This document shows positions 8,825 to 17,955 of a DNA stretch of 64,000 bases, piece after piece. Location of the stretch: NCBI RefSeq assembly GCF_000241325.1, contig NZ_BAEI01000054.1, positions 94,204 to 158,203 of the forward strand. Direction: 5' to 3'. Under the pieces are notes generated by a model. It was not told where the DNA came from and did no database searches. It was given only the letters and a program-made list of their open reading frames with translations. The stretch comes from Gordonia polyisoprenivorans NBRC 16320 = JCM 10675. Its GTDB lineage: Bacteria; Actinomycetota; Actinomycetes; Mycobacteriales; Mycobacteriaceae. The number at the start of each line of letters is the position of its first letter. The stretch's first letter is position 1. A program made the translations under genes and the position numbers.

Positions 8825-9706
8825 TCAGCCGCCGAACGACCCGGGCCCGCCGCGTCTCTTGAGGTAGCGCTCGAACTCCGCGGCCAGTGCGTCCCCGTCG
8901 ATCTTGGCCATCACCTCGTCGGTGTCGATCTCGGCGTCGCCGCGCTCCTCGAGCCCCCGGACGTAGTCGGCGATCTCCTCGTCGTCCTCGGTCATCTCGG
9001 TGACCGCCTGCTCCCACTCCTCGGCCTGCTCGGGCAGCGTGCCCAGCGGCACCTCGATGTCGAGCACCTCCTCGACGCGGTTCAGCAGCGCGACCGTCGC
9101 CTTCGGATTCGGCGGGGTCGAGACGTAGTGGGGGACCGCGGCCCAGAACGCCACCGCGGGCAGTCCGGCCTGCACGAACAGGTCCTGCAGCACCCCGGTG
9201 ATGCCGGTGGGTCCCTCGTAGCGGCTCTCCGCGAGGTTGTATCGAGCGGCCGCCTCACTGCTGTAGGCACTGCCGGTGACCGGCACCGGTCGGGTGTGCG
9301 GGGTGTCGGCGAGCAGGGCGCCGAGCATCACGGTGGTCTCCACGTCGAGGGCTTCGGCGTAGGAGACGATCTCGGCGCAGAAACCACGCCACCGCATGTT
9401 GGGTTCGATACCGCGCACGAGTACGATGTCCCGGTCGGCCCCTTGCGGGCTGCAGTAGGAAATGGATGTGGTCGGCCAGTCGATTCGGCGGGTCACCCCG
9501 TCGATCTGTTTGATCGTCGGACGGTTCACCTGGAAGTCGTAGTAGTCGTCGGAGTCGATCTCCGCGAGTGGACGCGCGTCCCACATGAGCGCAAGGTGCT
9601 CCACGGCGCTGCTCGCGGCATCGCCGGCATCGTTCCAGCCCTCGAAGGCGGCCAGCAGGATGGGTTTGCGCAAGCGGGGAAGGTTCGACATCTGCTCGGC
9701 GTTCAC
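8825..9706 (-). CDS. PAC2 family protein
   Basis: A 293-residue member of the PAC2 (proteasome assembly chaperone 2-like) family, the type of M. tuberculosis Rv2125. AAFEGWNDAGDAAS near residues 19-32 and RIDWPTTSISYC, VRGIEPNMRWRGF and TVMLGALLADTPHTRP are typical. Actinobacterial members form trimers and have no proven role. The eukaryotic namesake helps assemble 20S proteasomes, and this genome region encodes a 20S core, but a link is inference only. The C-terminal 70 residues are very acidic and end in a short basic helix. The GTG start is supported by TAGGCT six bases upstream. It is divergent from metH. Confidence 0.88.
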   Translation of the reverse strand: MNAEQMSNLPRLRKPILLAAFEGWNDAGDAASSAVEHLALMWDARPLAEIDSDDYYDFQVNRPTIKQIDGVTRRIDWPTTSISYCSPQGADRDIVLVRGIEPNMRWRGFCAEIVSYAEALDVETTVMLGALLADTPHTRPVPVTGSAYSSEAAARYNLAESRYEGPTGITGVLQDLFVQAGLPAVAFWAAVPHYVSTPPNPKATVALLNRVEEVLDIEVPLGTLPEQAEEWEQAVTEMTEDDEEIADYVRGLEERGDAEIDTDEVMAKIDGDALAAEFERYLKRRGGPGSFGG

Positions 9707-9712
9707 TGATCC

Positions 9713-9718
9713 AGCCTA
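9713..9718 (-). promoter_or_regulatory. -10 element TAGGCT for the PAC2 gene
   Basis: On the minus strand TAGGCT is followed by six bases (GGATCA) and GTG at 9706. It decides for this start over the ATG five codons downstream. Confidence 0.5.
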
Positions 9719-9743
9719 CGACCGAACCCAAGAGAGAGCGAAC

Positions 9744-9749
9744 TACTCT
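9744..9749 (+). promoter_or_regulatory. -10 element TACTCT for metH
   Basis: TACTCT is followed by seven bases and the ATG at 9757. No Shine-Dalgarno sequence is present, and the 50-bp gap to the divergent PAC2 gene leaves no room for a cobalamin riboswitch. Confidence 0.5.
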
Positions 9750-9756
9750 GAACACC

Positions 9757-12700
9757 ATGTCGTCGCACACGCCGAACCCGGGAAACCACGACACCACCTT
9801 CCTGTCGGCCATGGCGCGCCGCGTGTTGGTCGGCGACGGCGCGATGGGGACCATGCTGCAGGCAGCCGACCTCACACTCGACGATTTCGCAGGTCTCGAG
9901 GGTTGTAACGAGATCCTCAACGACACCCGGCCCGACGTCCTCGAGCAGATCCATCGGGCCTACTTCGAGGCGGGCGCTGATGCGGTGGAAACCAATACCT
10001 TCGGCTGCAACCTGTCCAATCTCGGCGACTATGACATCGCCGACCGCATCCGTGAACTGTCCTACAAGGGGACAGCGATCGCGCGGGGCGTCGCCGACGA
10101 GATGGGCCCCTCGGCCGACGGTACCGCCCGGTTCGTCCTCGGATCCATCGGTCCGGGAACCAAACTCCCGAGTCTCGGGCACACCACCTTCGGTGTGATC
10201 CGCGACGCCTACTTCGAGTGCGTCGCCGGCATGCTCGACGGTGGGGCCGACGCCGTCCTCATCGAGACCTCGCAGGATCTGCTGCAGGTCAAGGCCGCAG
10301 TGGTGGCCGCACGTGCGGCGATGGACGAGCTCGGCCGACGGATCCCGATCATCTCCCACGTCACCGTGGAGACCACCGGGACAATGCTGCTCGGCTCCGA
10401 GATCGGAGCGGCGCTGGCCGCCATCGAACCGCTCGGTGTCGACATGATCGGACTCAACTGCGCGACCGGGCCCGCGGAGATGAGCGAGCATCTGCGGTAC
10501 CTGTCCCGCCACGCCCGGATCCCGGTGTCGGTGATGCCCAACGCGGGGCTGCCGCAACTGGGGCCCAACGGTGCGGAGTATCCGCTGCAGCCCGACGAAT
10601 TGGCCTCGGCGCTCAGCACTTTCGTCGGTGAGTTCGGATTGGCCTTCGTCGGCGGCTGCTGCGGCACCACCCCCGAACACATCCGTCAGGTGGCCGCCGC
10701 GGTCGCCGAGACCACCAAGGCCGATCGCGCCCCGGCACACATCTCGGAGACGTCCTCGCTCTACTCCGCGGTTCCGTTCGATCAGGACGCCAGCTTCCTG
10801 GTGATCGGCGAACGCACGAACTCCAACGGCTCCAAGGCATTCCGTGAGGCGATGCTCGCCGAGGACTATCAGCGCTGCCTCGACATCGCCAAGGAGCAGA
10901 CCCGCGACGGCGCACACATGCTCGACCTCAATGTCGACTACGTGGGCCGTGACGGTGCTGCGGACATGACCGCCCTGGCGAGTCGGTTCGCGACCTCGTC
11001 GACGCTGCCCATCATGCTGGATTCGACCGAACCGGAGGTCATCCGCGCCGGACTCGAGGCGCTCGGTGGCCGATGCGCGGTCAACTCGGTGAACTACGAG
11101 GACGGCGATGGGCCGGAGTCGCGCTTCTCGCGCATCATGTCACTGGTCGTCGAACACGGTGCCGCGGTGGTCGCGCTGACCATCGACGAGGAGGGGCAGG
11201 CGCGCACCGCGGACTGGAAGATCCGCGTCGCCGAACGTCTGATCGCCGACATCACCGGCAACTGGGGCCTCGCCGAGGAGGACATCATCCTCGACACCCT
11301 CACCTTCCCGATCTCGACGGGGCAGGAGGAGGTTCGCCGCGACGGCATCGAGACCATCGAGGCGATCCGCCGGCTGCACGAGGCGCATCCCGACGTCCAC
11401 TTCACCCTGGGGATCTCGAACATCTCCTTCGGCTTGAACCCGGCGGCGCGGCAGGTGCTCAACTCGGTGTTCCTACACGAATGCGTGCAGGCCGGACTCG
11501 ACACGGCGATCGTGCACGCGTCGAAGATCCTGCCGATGAACAAGATTCCCGACGAACAGCGCGACGTCGCACTCGATCTGGTCTACGACCGTCGCGGGGC
11601 GGCGGGCACACACAGTGAGGGCCGCGAGGACTACGACCCGCTGCAGAAGCTGATGGAGTTGTTCGAGGGCGTCTCGGCGGCCTCGGCCCGCGAGTCGCGC
11701 GCGCAGGAGCTCGCACGCCTGCCGCTGTTCGAGCGGCTCGAGCGGCGCATCGTCGACGGTGAACGCAACGGCCTCGAGGCCGATCTCGACGAGGCGATGA
11801 CCCAGAAACCGCCACTGGAGATCATCAACGAGACCCTGCTGTCCGGGATGAAGACCGTCGGTGAGTTGTTCGGCTCCGGTCAGATGCAGTTGCCCTTCGT
11901 GTTGCAGTCCGCCGAGGTGATGAAAACGTCTGTGGCACATCTGGAACCACATATGGAGGCCACCGGCGAGGACGGCAAGGGTCGCATCGTGCTGGCCACC
12001 GTGAAGGGCGATGTGCACGACATCGGCAAGAACCTCGTCGACATCATCTTGTCCAACAACGGGTACGAGGTCGTCAACATCGGTATCAAACAACCGATCT
12101 CGACGATCCTCGAGGTCGCCGAGGACAAGCGGGCCGACGTGATCGGCATGTCGGGCCTGCTGGTCAAGTCGACGGTGGTGATGAAGGAGAACCTCGAGGA
12201 GATCAACGCCCGGGGGCTCGCCGACAACTACCCGGTGCTCCTCGGCGGTGCCGCCCTGACCCGCGCCTACGTCGAGAACGACCTTTCCGACACCTACGAG
12301 GGCCAGGTCCATTACGCGCGGGATGCCTTCGAGGGCTTGCGGTTGATGGACGAGATCATGGCGTTCAAACGCGGCGGCGGGTCGGTCCCGGAGAGCGCCG
12401 ATTCCCTCGCTGCGGCGAAGAAAGCAGCCGAACGCAAGGCGCGACACGAACGCTCACAGCGGATCGCCGCCAAACGCAAGGCCGCCGAGACGCCTGTCGA
12501 GGTGCCCGCACGCTCGGATGTCATCGCCGACAACGAGATCCCGACCCCGCCGTTCTGGGGCACCCGGATCATCAAGGGAATCCCGGTCGCGGACTACCTC
12601 CAGCTACTCGATGAACGCGCACTGTTCTTGGGACAGTGGGGATTACGCGGTGCGCGCGGAGGCAATGGACCCACCTACGAAGAACTCGTCGAGACCGAGG

Positions 12701-13368
12701 GCCGACCCCGTCTGCGTGAATGGATCGATCGCCTCTCCACCGAGGGCATCCTCGCGCACGCAGCTGTGGTGTACGGCTACTTCCCGGCGGTCAGCGACGG
12801 CGATGTGGTGCACATACTCACCGAGCCGACACCCGACGCGCCGACCCGGTTCTCGTTCACGTTCCCGCGGCAGCAGCGGTCACGGTTCCTGTGCATCGCC
12901 GACTTCGTCCGCTCCCGCGAGGCGGCGCTGGCCGACGGGCGCGTCGATGTGCTGCCGTTCCAGTTGGTGACCATGGGGCAGCCGATCGCCGACTTCGCCA
13001 ACGAGTTGTTCGCACGCGACGCCTATCGCGACTATCTCGAGGTGCACGGGATCAGCGTGCAGCTCACCGAGGCGCTGGCCGAGTACTGGCATCAGCGGGT
13101 CCGTGGTGAACTGGCGTTCGCCGACCGCGCCGTCGACGCCGAGGATCCCGACAACGCGCAGGGCTTCTTCGACCTCGAATATCGGGGTGCGCGTTTCTCG
13201 TTCGGGTACGGGGCATGCCCCGACCTCGAGGACCGCGTCAAGATGATGGAGCTCCTCGAGCCCGAACGCATCGGAGTGCACCTGTCGGAGGAACTGCAGC
13301 TGCATCCCGAGCAATCGACCGATGCCTTCGTGCTGCACCACCCGGAGGCAAAATACTTCAACACCTGA
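9757..13368 (+). CDS. metH: Cobalamin-dependent methionine synthase
   Basis: Transfers a methyl group from methyl-tetrahydrofolate to homocysteine through B12, making methionine in the cytoplasm. The 1203-residue protein has the full module order. The homocysteine domain (about 15-320) contains zinc cysteines in GLNCATG and GGCCGTT. The pterin domain (about 345-620) starts at FLVIGERTNSNGSKAF. The cap domain (about 640-740) is followed by the B12 domain with DVHDIGKN, whose His coordinates cobalt, and then the activation domain with the SAM-binding region (about 920-1200). M. tuberculosis counterpart: Rv2124c. It complements the cob genes later in this window. Its stop codon lies in a short tandem duplication. 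Confidence 0.97.
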   Translation: MSSHTPNPGNHDTTFLSAMARRVLVGDGAMGTMLQAADLTLDDFAGLEGCNEILNDTRPDVLEQIHRAYFEAGADAVETNTFGCNLSNLGDYDIADRIRELSYKGTAIARGVADEMGPSADGTARFVLGSIGPGTKLPSLGHTTFGVIRDAYFECVAGMLDGGADAVLIETSQDLLQVKAAVVAARAAMDELGRRIPIISHVTVETTGTMLLGSEIGAALAAIEPLGVDMIGLNCATGPAEMSEHLRYLSRHARIPVSVMPNAGLPQLGPNGAEYPLQPDELASALSTFVGEFGLAFVGGCCGTTPEHIRQVAAAVAETTKADRAPAHISETSSLYSAVPFDQDASFLVIGERTNSNGSKAFREAMLAEDYQRCLDIAKEQTRDGAHMLDLNVDYVGRDGAADMTALASRFATSSTLPIMLDSTEPEVIRAGLEALGGRCAVNSVNYEDGDGPESRFSRIMSLVVEHGAAVVALTIDEEGQARTADWKIRVAERLIADITGNWGLAEEDIILDTLTFPISTGQEEVRRDGIETIEAIRRLHEAHPDVHFTLGISNISFGLNPAARQVLNSVFLHECVQAGLDTAIVHASKILPMNKIPDEQRDVALDLVYDRRGAAGTHSEGREDYDPLQKLMELFEGVSAASARESRAQELARLPLFERLERRIVDGERNGLEADLDEAMTQKPPLEIINETLLSGMKTVGELFGSGQMQLPFVLQSAEVMKTSVAHLEPHMEATGEDGKGRIVLATVKGDVHDIGKNLVDIILSNNGYEVVNIGIKQPISTILEVAEDKRADVIGMSGLLVKSTVVMKENLEEINARGLADNYPVLLGGAALTRAYVENDLSDTYEGQVHYARDAFEGLRLMDEIMAFKRGGGSVPESADSLAAAKKAAERKARHERSQRIAAKRKAAETPVEVPARSDVIADNEIPTPPFWGTRIIKGIPVADYLQLLDERALFLGQWGLRGARGGNGPTYEELVETEGRPRLREWIDRLSTEGILAHAAVVYGYFPAVSDGDVVHILTEPTPDAPTRFSFTFPRQQRSRFLCIADFVRSREAALADGRVDVLPFQLVTMGQPIADFANELFARDAYRDYLEVHGISVQLTEALAEYWHQRVRGELAFADRAVDAEDPDNAQGFFDLEYRGARFSFGYGACPDLEDRVKMMELLEPERIGVHLSEELQLHPEQSTDAFVLHHPEAKYFNT

Positions 13369-13402
13369 GTACGTCAACACCTGAGTGCTTCGCACCCGAG
13401 CA
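13355..13402 (+). repeat. 16-bp tandem duplication spanning the metH stop codon
   Basis: ACTTCAACACCTGAGT (13355-13370) is followed by ACGTCAACACCTGAGT (13371-13386), 15 of 16 identical, then a degenerate copy starting GCTTCGCACCCGAG (13387-13402). The metH TGA is in copy 1 and is repeated in the +1 frame in copy 2. GTGCT and AGCAC in the last part could pair as a weak hairpin. Confidence 0.85.
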
Positions 13403-13412
13403 CGGCGCGAGG

Positions 13413-14336
13413 TCAGCGTAGGGCCGCGGTCAACGGCGGCACCACCTGCTTCTTGCGGGAGACCACCCCAGGCAGGTGTGCATGGCCGTCGACGACGGTG
13501 ACCGAGAAGGATTTCTCGACTGCGGCGACGGGTTCGCCGACCACGAGGAGTTCCGAATCCCCGCGGAGCACGTCGGTGACGAACAGCAGCAACAGATCCT
13601 CACCCGCCCGGACGCGCTCGGCCTCCATGGCCGCGAGGAACTCGTCGCGCCGGTCGAGGACCTCGGTGGGATCGGTGCTCGAGATCTGTGACAGACGCAC
13701 CTGCGTGGTGCCCAGCGTGTAGCTCTTCGCGTCCCGGTCGATGAGTTCGGCGGCTCCGAGATCGCCGAGCGCGGCGCCGGCGCGCAGCAGGGCGTCGCCG
13801 TAGGTGTCGAGGTCGATCCCGGCGATGCCGGCGAGCTCGGCCGCGACCCGGCGGTCGTCGTCGGTGGTGGTCACCGAGCGCAGCAGCAAGGTGTCGGAGA
13901 TGATGGCCGACACCATCATCCCGGCGATCGCGCGGGGGATCGGCACCGCGTTCTCCGCGTACATGCGGGCCAGGATCGTGCAGGTGCATCCGACGGGTTC
14001 GACCCGGAAATACAGCGGGAGGACCGAGGTGAAGTTGGCCACACGGTGGTGATCGACCACGCGCAGGACGGTCACCTCGTCGATGTCGGCGACACTCTGC
14101 TGCCGTTCGTTGTGGTCGACGAGCATCACCTGATCGGTCTCCGGCCGAGCGCGTTCGATGACCCGGGGGGCGTCGACGCCGAAACAGGCCAACGCATGGG
14201 CGGTTTCGGGATTCGGCGGGCCGAGCGCGACCGCGTGGGCGTCGGTTCCGAGTGCCACCTCGAGCCAGGCGAGAGCCAGCGCCGACGCGATGGCGTCGGT
14301 ATCGGGATTGCGATGTCCGAAGACGAGAACCGTCAT
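13413..14336 (-). CDS. ppaC: Manganese-dependent inorganic pyrophosphatase, family II (PpaC type)
   Basis: Hydrolyses pyrophosphate to phosphate in the cytoplasm, pulling biosynthetic reactions forward. The 307-residue protein has the DHH-superfamily metal motifs GHRNPDTDA (residues 7-15), LVDHNE and RVVDHHR, and then IISDTLLLRS. The C-terminal DHHA2 domain carries the substrate-binding SRKKQ motif near the end. Length and motifs match family II (about 309 residues) rather than general DHH phosphoesterases. GAGG about eight bases upstream supports the ATG at 14336; a longer frame continues upstream but its residues look random. M. tuberculosis uses a family I enzyme, so this gene is an insertion relative to that gene order. 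Confidence 0.9.
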   Translation of the reverse strand: MTVLVFGHRNPDTDAIASALALAWLEVALGTDAHAVALGPPNPETAHALACFGVDAPRVIERARPETDQVMLVDHNERQQSVADIDEVTVLRVVDHHRVANFTSVLPLYFRVEPVGCTCTILARMYAENAVPIPRAIAGMMVSAIISDTLLLRSVTTTDDDRRVAAELAGIAGIDLDTYGDALLRAGAALGDLGAAELIDRDAKSYTLGTTQVRLSQISSTDPTEVLDRRDEFLAAMEAERVRAGEDLLLLFVTDVLRGDSELLVVGEPVAAVEKSFSVTVVDGHAHLPGVVSRKKQVVPPLTAALR

Positions 14337-14467
14337 GCCGCCGTCCTCACGGTTGCCGGGGGTGTGCGAGGCGAACACTACGCGGATCGCCGCGCGCGGG
14401 GGCGGGGCCATTCGATTCCCAGCGTGCGTCCACCGGCCTCCCAGCTTCGGTGTCCACCCTTGGTGTC

Positions 14468-16005
14468 ATGACCTCTGCGACCCTTCCGGACACCGAGGTG
14501 TCCGACGCCGGAGACGAACCGACGACCGACATCGGACCTTCTCGCACCGCGCCGACGTGGGCACGATGGCTCGTGCTGGGCGCCCTGGTGGCCGTTGCAC
14601 TCGGCGTGCGGTGGCACTTCCACTCGATGGAGACGATGGATTACCGGGCGTTTCTGTCGCGCTGGTACGAGACCCTCGACACACAGGGCTTCGGGGCGTT
14701 CAAAGAGCAGTTCGCCGACTACAACTACCCCTACCTCTACCTGATCTGGTTGCTCACCGTCGTCCACGCTCCGACGCTGATCGGCATCAAGGCACTCTCG
14801 GTGACCTTCGATCTCGTCCTGGGCTTCTTCGCCTACCGGATCGTCGCCCTGCGCACCGATCGACTTCACCCCTGCGTGCCTTGGCTTTCGGCGTGATCCT
14901 GTTCCTCCCGTCGGTGATCGCCAACAGCGCGTGGTGGGGTCAGGCCGACGCGATCTATTCGGCATTCGCGGTCGGTGGCATCTACTTCTTGCTGCGCGCG
15001 CAGCGCGAGGGCATCACCCACCGGGCGTATGTCCTGAACTCGTTGTGGGCGTGCACCTTCTTCGGACTGTCGTTGTCGTTCAAGCTGCAGGCGGTCTTCG
15101 TGCTGCCGATCCTGGCGTGGATGCTGCTACGCGGCAGGTTGCCGTGGTACACCCTCGCCGCGATTCCCGCGGTATTCGTCGCCGCGGTGCTTCCCGCCGT
15201 GGCGGTCGGCGCCCCGTGGTCCGATGCGCTGTCGGTGTATCTGCACCAGACCGACTCCTACAAACAACTCACCCTCGGGGCGGCCAACCTGTACCAACTG
15301 ATCCCGATCTCCGGCGACGCCACCTGGCTGGCGCGCCTGGGCATCGGACTCGCCGCGGCGATCATCGTGATGTTCCTGGCGTGGTCGGTGTGGAAGAAGC
15401 CGCCGGTGACGCCCGCGTCGATCCTCGTGGTGGCGACCGCGTCGGCGGTGATCGTGCCGTTCCTGCTGCCGGCGATGCACGACCGGTACTTCTACCTGGC
15501 AGAAGTGCTCAGCGTGATCATGGCGTTCTACCTGCCGCTGCGCTTCGTGATCATCCCGATTCTCATCCAGGCCGCGGCGATCGGTGTGTACCACTCCTCA
15601 CTGAGCGGGGATCAGGGGCAGGGCTTCGGTGCCGGCCGCGGTTTCGGTGGTCAGGGTTCCGGGGGTGGCCAGGGTTTCGGGGGTGGTCAGGGCTTCGGCG
15701 GGGGTCGGGGCTTCGGCGGTGGCCAGGGCCCCGGTCGAGAGCACGGCTTCGGCGGCGGATCGGGCGGCGGATGGCACGGCGATACCGGTGGTCAGCCCGG
15801 AGCCGGGGCACCGGGTGGTGGTGCCCCGGGCGGCACCGGAGGAGGTGCGCCCGGCGGACACGGTGGCTCCGGTGGTTACACCTCCGGGCGAGGCGACACC
15901 GCGCTCGGCATCTACGCGTCGATGATGGGGCTGGCCGCGCTCGGGCTTGTTTGGGCGGTGGCCGACACCCTGCGGCGAGCTCGCGGAGCGGTCCTCGGCC
16001 GGTGA
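14468..16005 (+). pseudogene. Gpi18-like membrane mannosyltransferase, interrupted by a -1 frameshift
   Basis: Two adjacent frames together encode one multi-pass GT-C-type protein of about 512 residues related to Gpi18-like mannosyltransferases (COG5542). The first frame (from ATG 14468) gives MDYRAFLSRWYETL and YNYPYLYLIW and stops at about 14896. The second continues with LRALAFGVILFLPS, SAWWGQADAIYSAF and MHDRYFYLAEVLS. One extra C in the CCCC run at 14869-14872 would restore a clean reading through RLHP into LRALAF. Either a base is missing from the sequence or the gene is broken. No canonical slippery heptamer is seen. A Gly-rich insert precedes the last membrane segment. The sugar donor would be a polyprenyl-phosphate sugar, by family. 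Confidence 0.85.
15610..15890 (+). repeat. Glycine-rich imperfect repeat in the glycosyltransferase gene
   Basis: About 90 codons of GGxGFGGGQGFGGG-type units, then GAPGGGAPGG units, made of degenerate 12- to 18-bp GGT/GGC repeats. It lies between two predicted membrane segments, so it would form an external or internal loop. The size may vary between strains. Confidence 0.8.
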
Positions 16006-16056
16006 CCGGGGTCACCGGATTGGGTGTGATCACCGCTCGTCGGCGATGATTCTCTC

Positions 16057-16740
16057 GTGCCGACAACCGCCGATCGTCGTACTCCCGACGCCGTCCTCTG
16101 GGACATGGACGGCACCCTGCTCGACTCGGAACGCCTGTGGGACATCGCCGTCGCCGAACTCTCGCTGCGACACGGCTATCCGATGACCCCGGGACTGCGG
16201 GAGTCGACGCTGGGCAACTCCATGGACGACGCACTCGACAAGGTCTACGACGCCGCCGGACTCTCGGCGGCCGAGCGTGATCACGCCCGCGACGAACGCT
16301 GGCTGCTCGACCGGGTCGCCGAACTGTTCGCCGACGACCTGCCGTGGCGACCGGGCGCCCGCGAGACGCTGGAACTCGTAGCCGCGGCCGGTATCCCGAT
16401 GGCACTGGTCACCAACACCGTCCGCGAACTGACCGAGCTCGCCCTCGACACCCTCGACCGGCGGTTCTTCGCCGTCACGGTGTGCGGCGACGAGGTCGCC
16501 ACAGGCAAGCCGGCACCGGATCCGTATCTGCGGGCGGCGGAGCTCCTCGGGGTCGACGCCCGCCGATGCCGCGCGGTCGAGGATTCGCCGACCGGGACCT
16601 CGTCGGCGACCGCAGCCGGATGCACGACGCTCGTGGTGCCCTCGACGGCGCCGATTCCGCCGGGTCCGCTGCGGGAGTTCCGGACCTCGCTCGTCGGGGT
16701 CACCCTCGCCGAACTCGAAACAGCCCACGTGCGAGGATAG
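16057..16740 (+). CDS. HAD superfamily hydrolase, phosphatase/phosphomutase type
   Basis: A 227-residue cytoplasmic HAD-IA hydrolase. Motif I WDMDGTLLDSE (about residues 15-25) contains the nucleophile Asp and the acid/base Asp. Motif II is LVTNT (about 117). Motif III is the Lys in TGKPAPDPY (about 150). Motif IV VEDSPTG (about 173) binds Mg2+. It has an alpha-helical cap, as in beta-phosphoglucomutase-like enzymes. The substrate cannot be stated. GTG start; GATGAT lies six bases upstream as a possible -10. hisE follows after only 6 bp, so it may be co-transcribed with hisE-hisG. A role as the missing histidinol-phosphatase is possible but not shown. Confidence 0.85.
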   Translation: MPTTADRRTPDAVLWDMDGTLLDSERLWDIAVAELSLRHGYPMTPGLRESTLGNSMDDALDKVYDAAGLSAAERDHARDERWLLDRVAELFADDLPWRPGARETLELVAAAGIPMALVTNTVRELTELALDTLDRRFFAVTVCGDEVATGKPAPDPYLRAAELLGVDARRCRAVEDSPTGTSSATAAGCTTLVVPSTAPIPPGPLREFRTSLVGVTLAELETAHVRG

Positions 16741-16746
16741 GAACTC

Positions 16747-17010
16747 GTGAAAACCTTCGACGAGCTGTTCGCCGAGCTGACCGACAAGGCACAGACCCGG
16801 CCGGCCGGCAGCGGAACCGTCGCCGCTCTCGACGCGGGCGTGCACACCCTCGGCAAGAAGATCATCGAGGAGGCCGGCGAGGTGTGGCTCGCCGCCGAGC
16901 ACGAGTCCGATGAGTCGCTCGGTGAGGAGATCTCCCAGCTCATCTACTGGTTGCAGGTGATGATGATCAAGCGCGGTCTCTCGCCGGCCGACGTCTACCG
17001 CCATCTGTAG
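16747..17010 (+). CDS. hisE: Phosphoribosyl-ATP diphosphatase
   Basis: Second step of histidine synthesis: converts phosphoribosyl-ATP to phosphoribosyl-AMP and pyrophosphate. An 87-residue MazG-like all-helical protein of normal length. [30 protein letters not shown] and the [14 protein letters not shown] helix supply the Glu/Asp metal ligands. GTG start, 6 bp after the HAD gene. hisG lies 69 bp downstream on the same strand, the same pair as M. tuberculosis Rv2122c-Rv2121c. Confidence 0.95.
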   Translation: MKTFDELFAELTDKAQTRPAGSGTVAALDAGVHTLGKKIIEEAGEVWLAAEHESDESLGEEISQLIYWLQVMMIKRGLSPADVYRHL

Positions 17011-17079
17011 GTCGCGCCCGATCCGGCGCGGCCCATCGCCCGTCATCCCCTCAGCTCACCGGCTACCCCTGGAGTGATC

Positions 17080-17925
17080 ATGCTGCGAGTCGCAGTACCC
17101 AACAAAGGCGCGCTGTCGGAGTCGGCGGCCGCCGTCCTGGCCGAGGCCGGCTACCGCAAGCGGACCGACAGCAAGGACCTGACCGTCCTCGACATCGCCA
17201 ACGACGTCGAGTTCTTCTTTCTGCGTCCCAAGGACATCGCCATCTATGTCGGCGCCGGGACCCTCGACCTGGGCATCACCGGCCGCGATCTCGCGCGCGA
17301 CTCGGGCGCCGAGGTCGACGAGGAGCTCGCCATGGGGTTCGGCAGCTCCACCTTTCGCTATGCGGCACCGGGCGATCAGGAGTGGACCGTCGCCGACCTC
17401 GCAGGCAAACGGATCGCGACGTCATATCCGAATCTCGTCCGCGCCGACCTGGCCTCGCGCGGACTGGAGGCCGAGATCATCCGCCTCGACGGAGCGGTCG
17501 AGATCTCCATCCAGCTCGGCGTGGCCGACGCGATCGCCGATGTCGTCGGATCCGGACGGACGCTGCGTCAGCACGGACTGGCCGCGTTCGGTGAGTCGCT
17601 GTGTGACTCCGAAGGCGTGCTGATCAGTCGTGCCGGTACCGACACCGACAAGCGCGCACGGCAATTCGTCAAACGTGTGCAGGGCGTGGTGTTCGGTCAG
17701 CAGTACGTGATGATCGACTACGACTGCCCCCGCGGCATCTTCGATCAGGCCATCGCGCTGACCCCGGGCCTCGAATCGCCGACCGTCTCACCGATGGCCG
17801 ACCCGGACTGGGTCGCCGTGCGCGCGATGGTGCCGCGCAAGAGCCACCAGAACCTGATGGACGAACTCTCCGAACTCGGTGTGCGGGCGATCCTGGCCTC
17901 CGACATCCGGTCCTGCCGGTTCTGA
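17080..17925 (+). CDS. hisG: ATP phosphoribosyltransferase, long (regulated) form
   Basis: First committed step of histidine synthesis: joins ATP and PRPP. The 281-residue protein is the long form, whose C-terminal third is an ACT-like domain that binds histidine for feedback inhibition. [14 protein letters not shown] at the start, the DLGITGRDL segment, and the PRPP loop region [18 protein letters not shown] at about residues 149-166 are clear. The ATG at 17080 is chosen over GTG 17074 because it matches M. tuberculosis HisG and is preceded by GGAG. It is probably transcribed with hisE. Confidence 0.96.
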   Translation: MLRVAVPNKGALSESAAAVLAEAGYRKRTDSKDLTVLDIANDVEFFFLRPKDIAIYVGAGTLDLGITGRDLARDSGAEVDEELAMGFGSSTFRYAAPGDQEWTVADLAGKRIATSYPNLVRADLASRGLEAEIIRLDGAVEISIQLGVADAIADVVGSGRTLRQHGLAAFGESLCDSEGVLISRAGTDTDKRARQFVKRVQGVVFGQQYVMIDYDCPRGIFDQAIALTPGLESPTVSPMADPDWVAVRAMVPRKSHQNLMDELSELGVRAILASDIRSCRF

Positions 17926-17955
17926 GCCTTACGGGCGTAGGCCGCCGGTTGCCAC

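Noticed and set aside
9707..9756. Cobalamin riboswitch before metH
   Set aside because: Only 50 bp lie between divergent starts, and both sides are filled by -10 elements; no B12-box-like sequence was seen.
14860..14880. Programmed -1 frameshift in the glycosyltransferase gene
   Set aside because: There is only a CCCC run, with no X-XXY-YYZ heptamer and no clear downstream pseudoknot; a missing base is simpler. It is kept only as a phase-variation question.
15610..15890. PE_PGRS-type gene
   Set aside because: The Gly-rich stretch lies inside a polytopic glycosyltransferase, and no PE domain is present.
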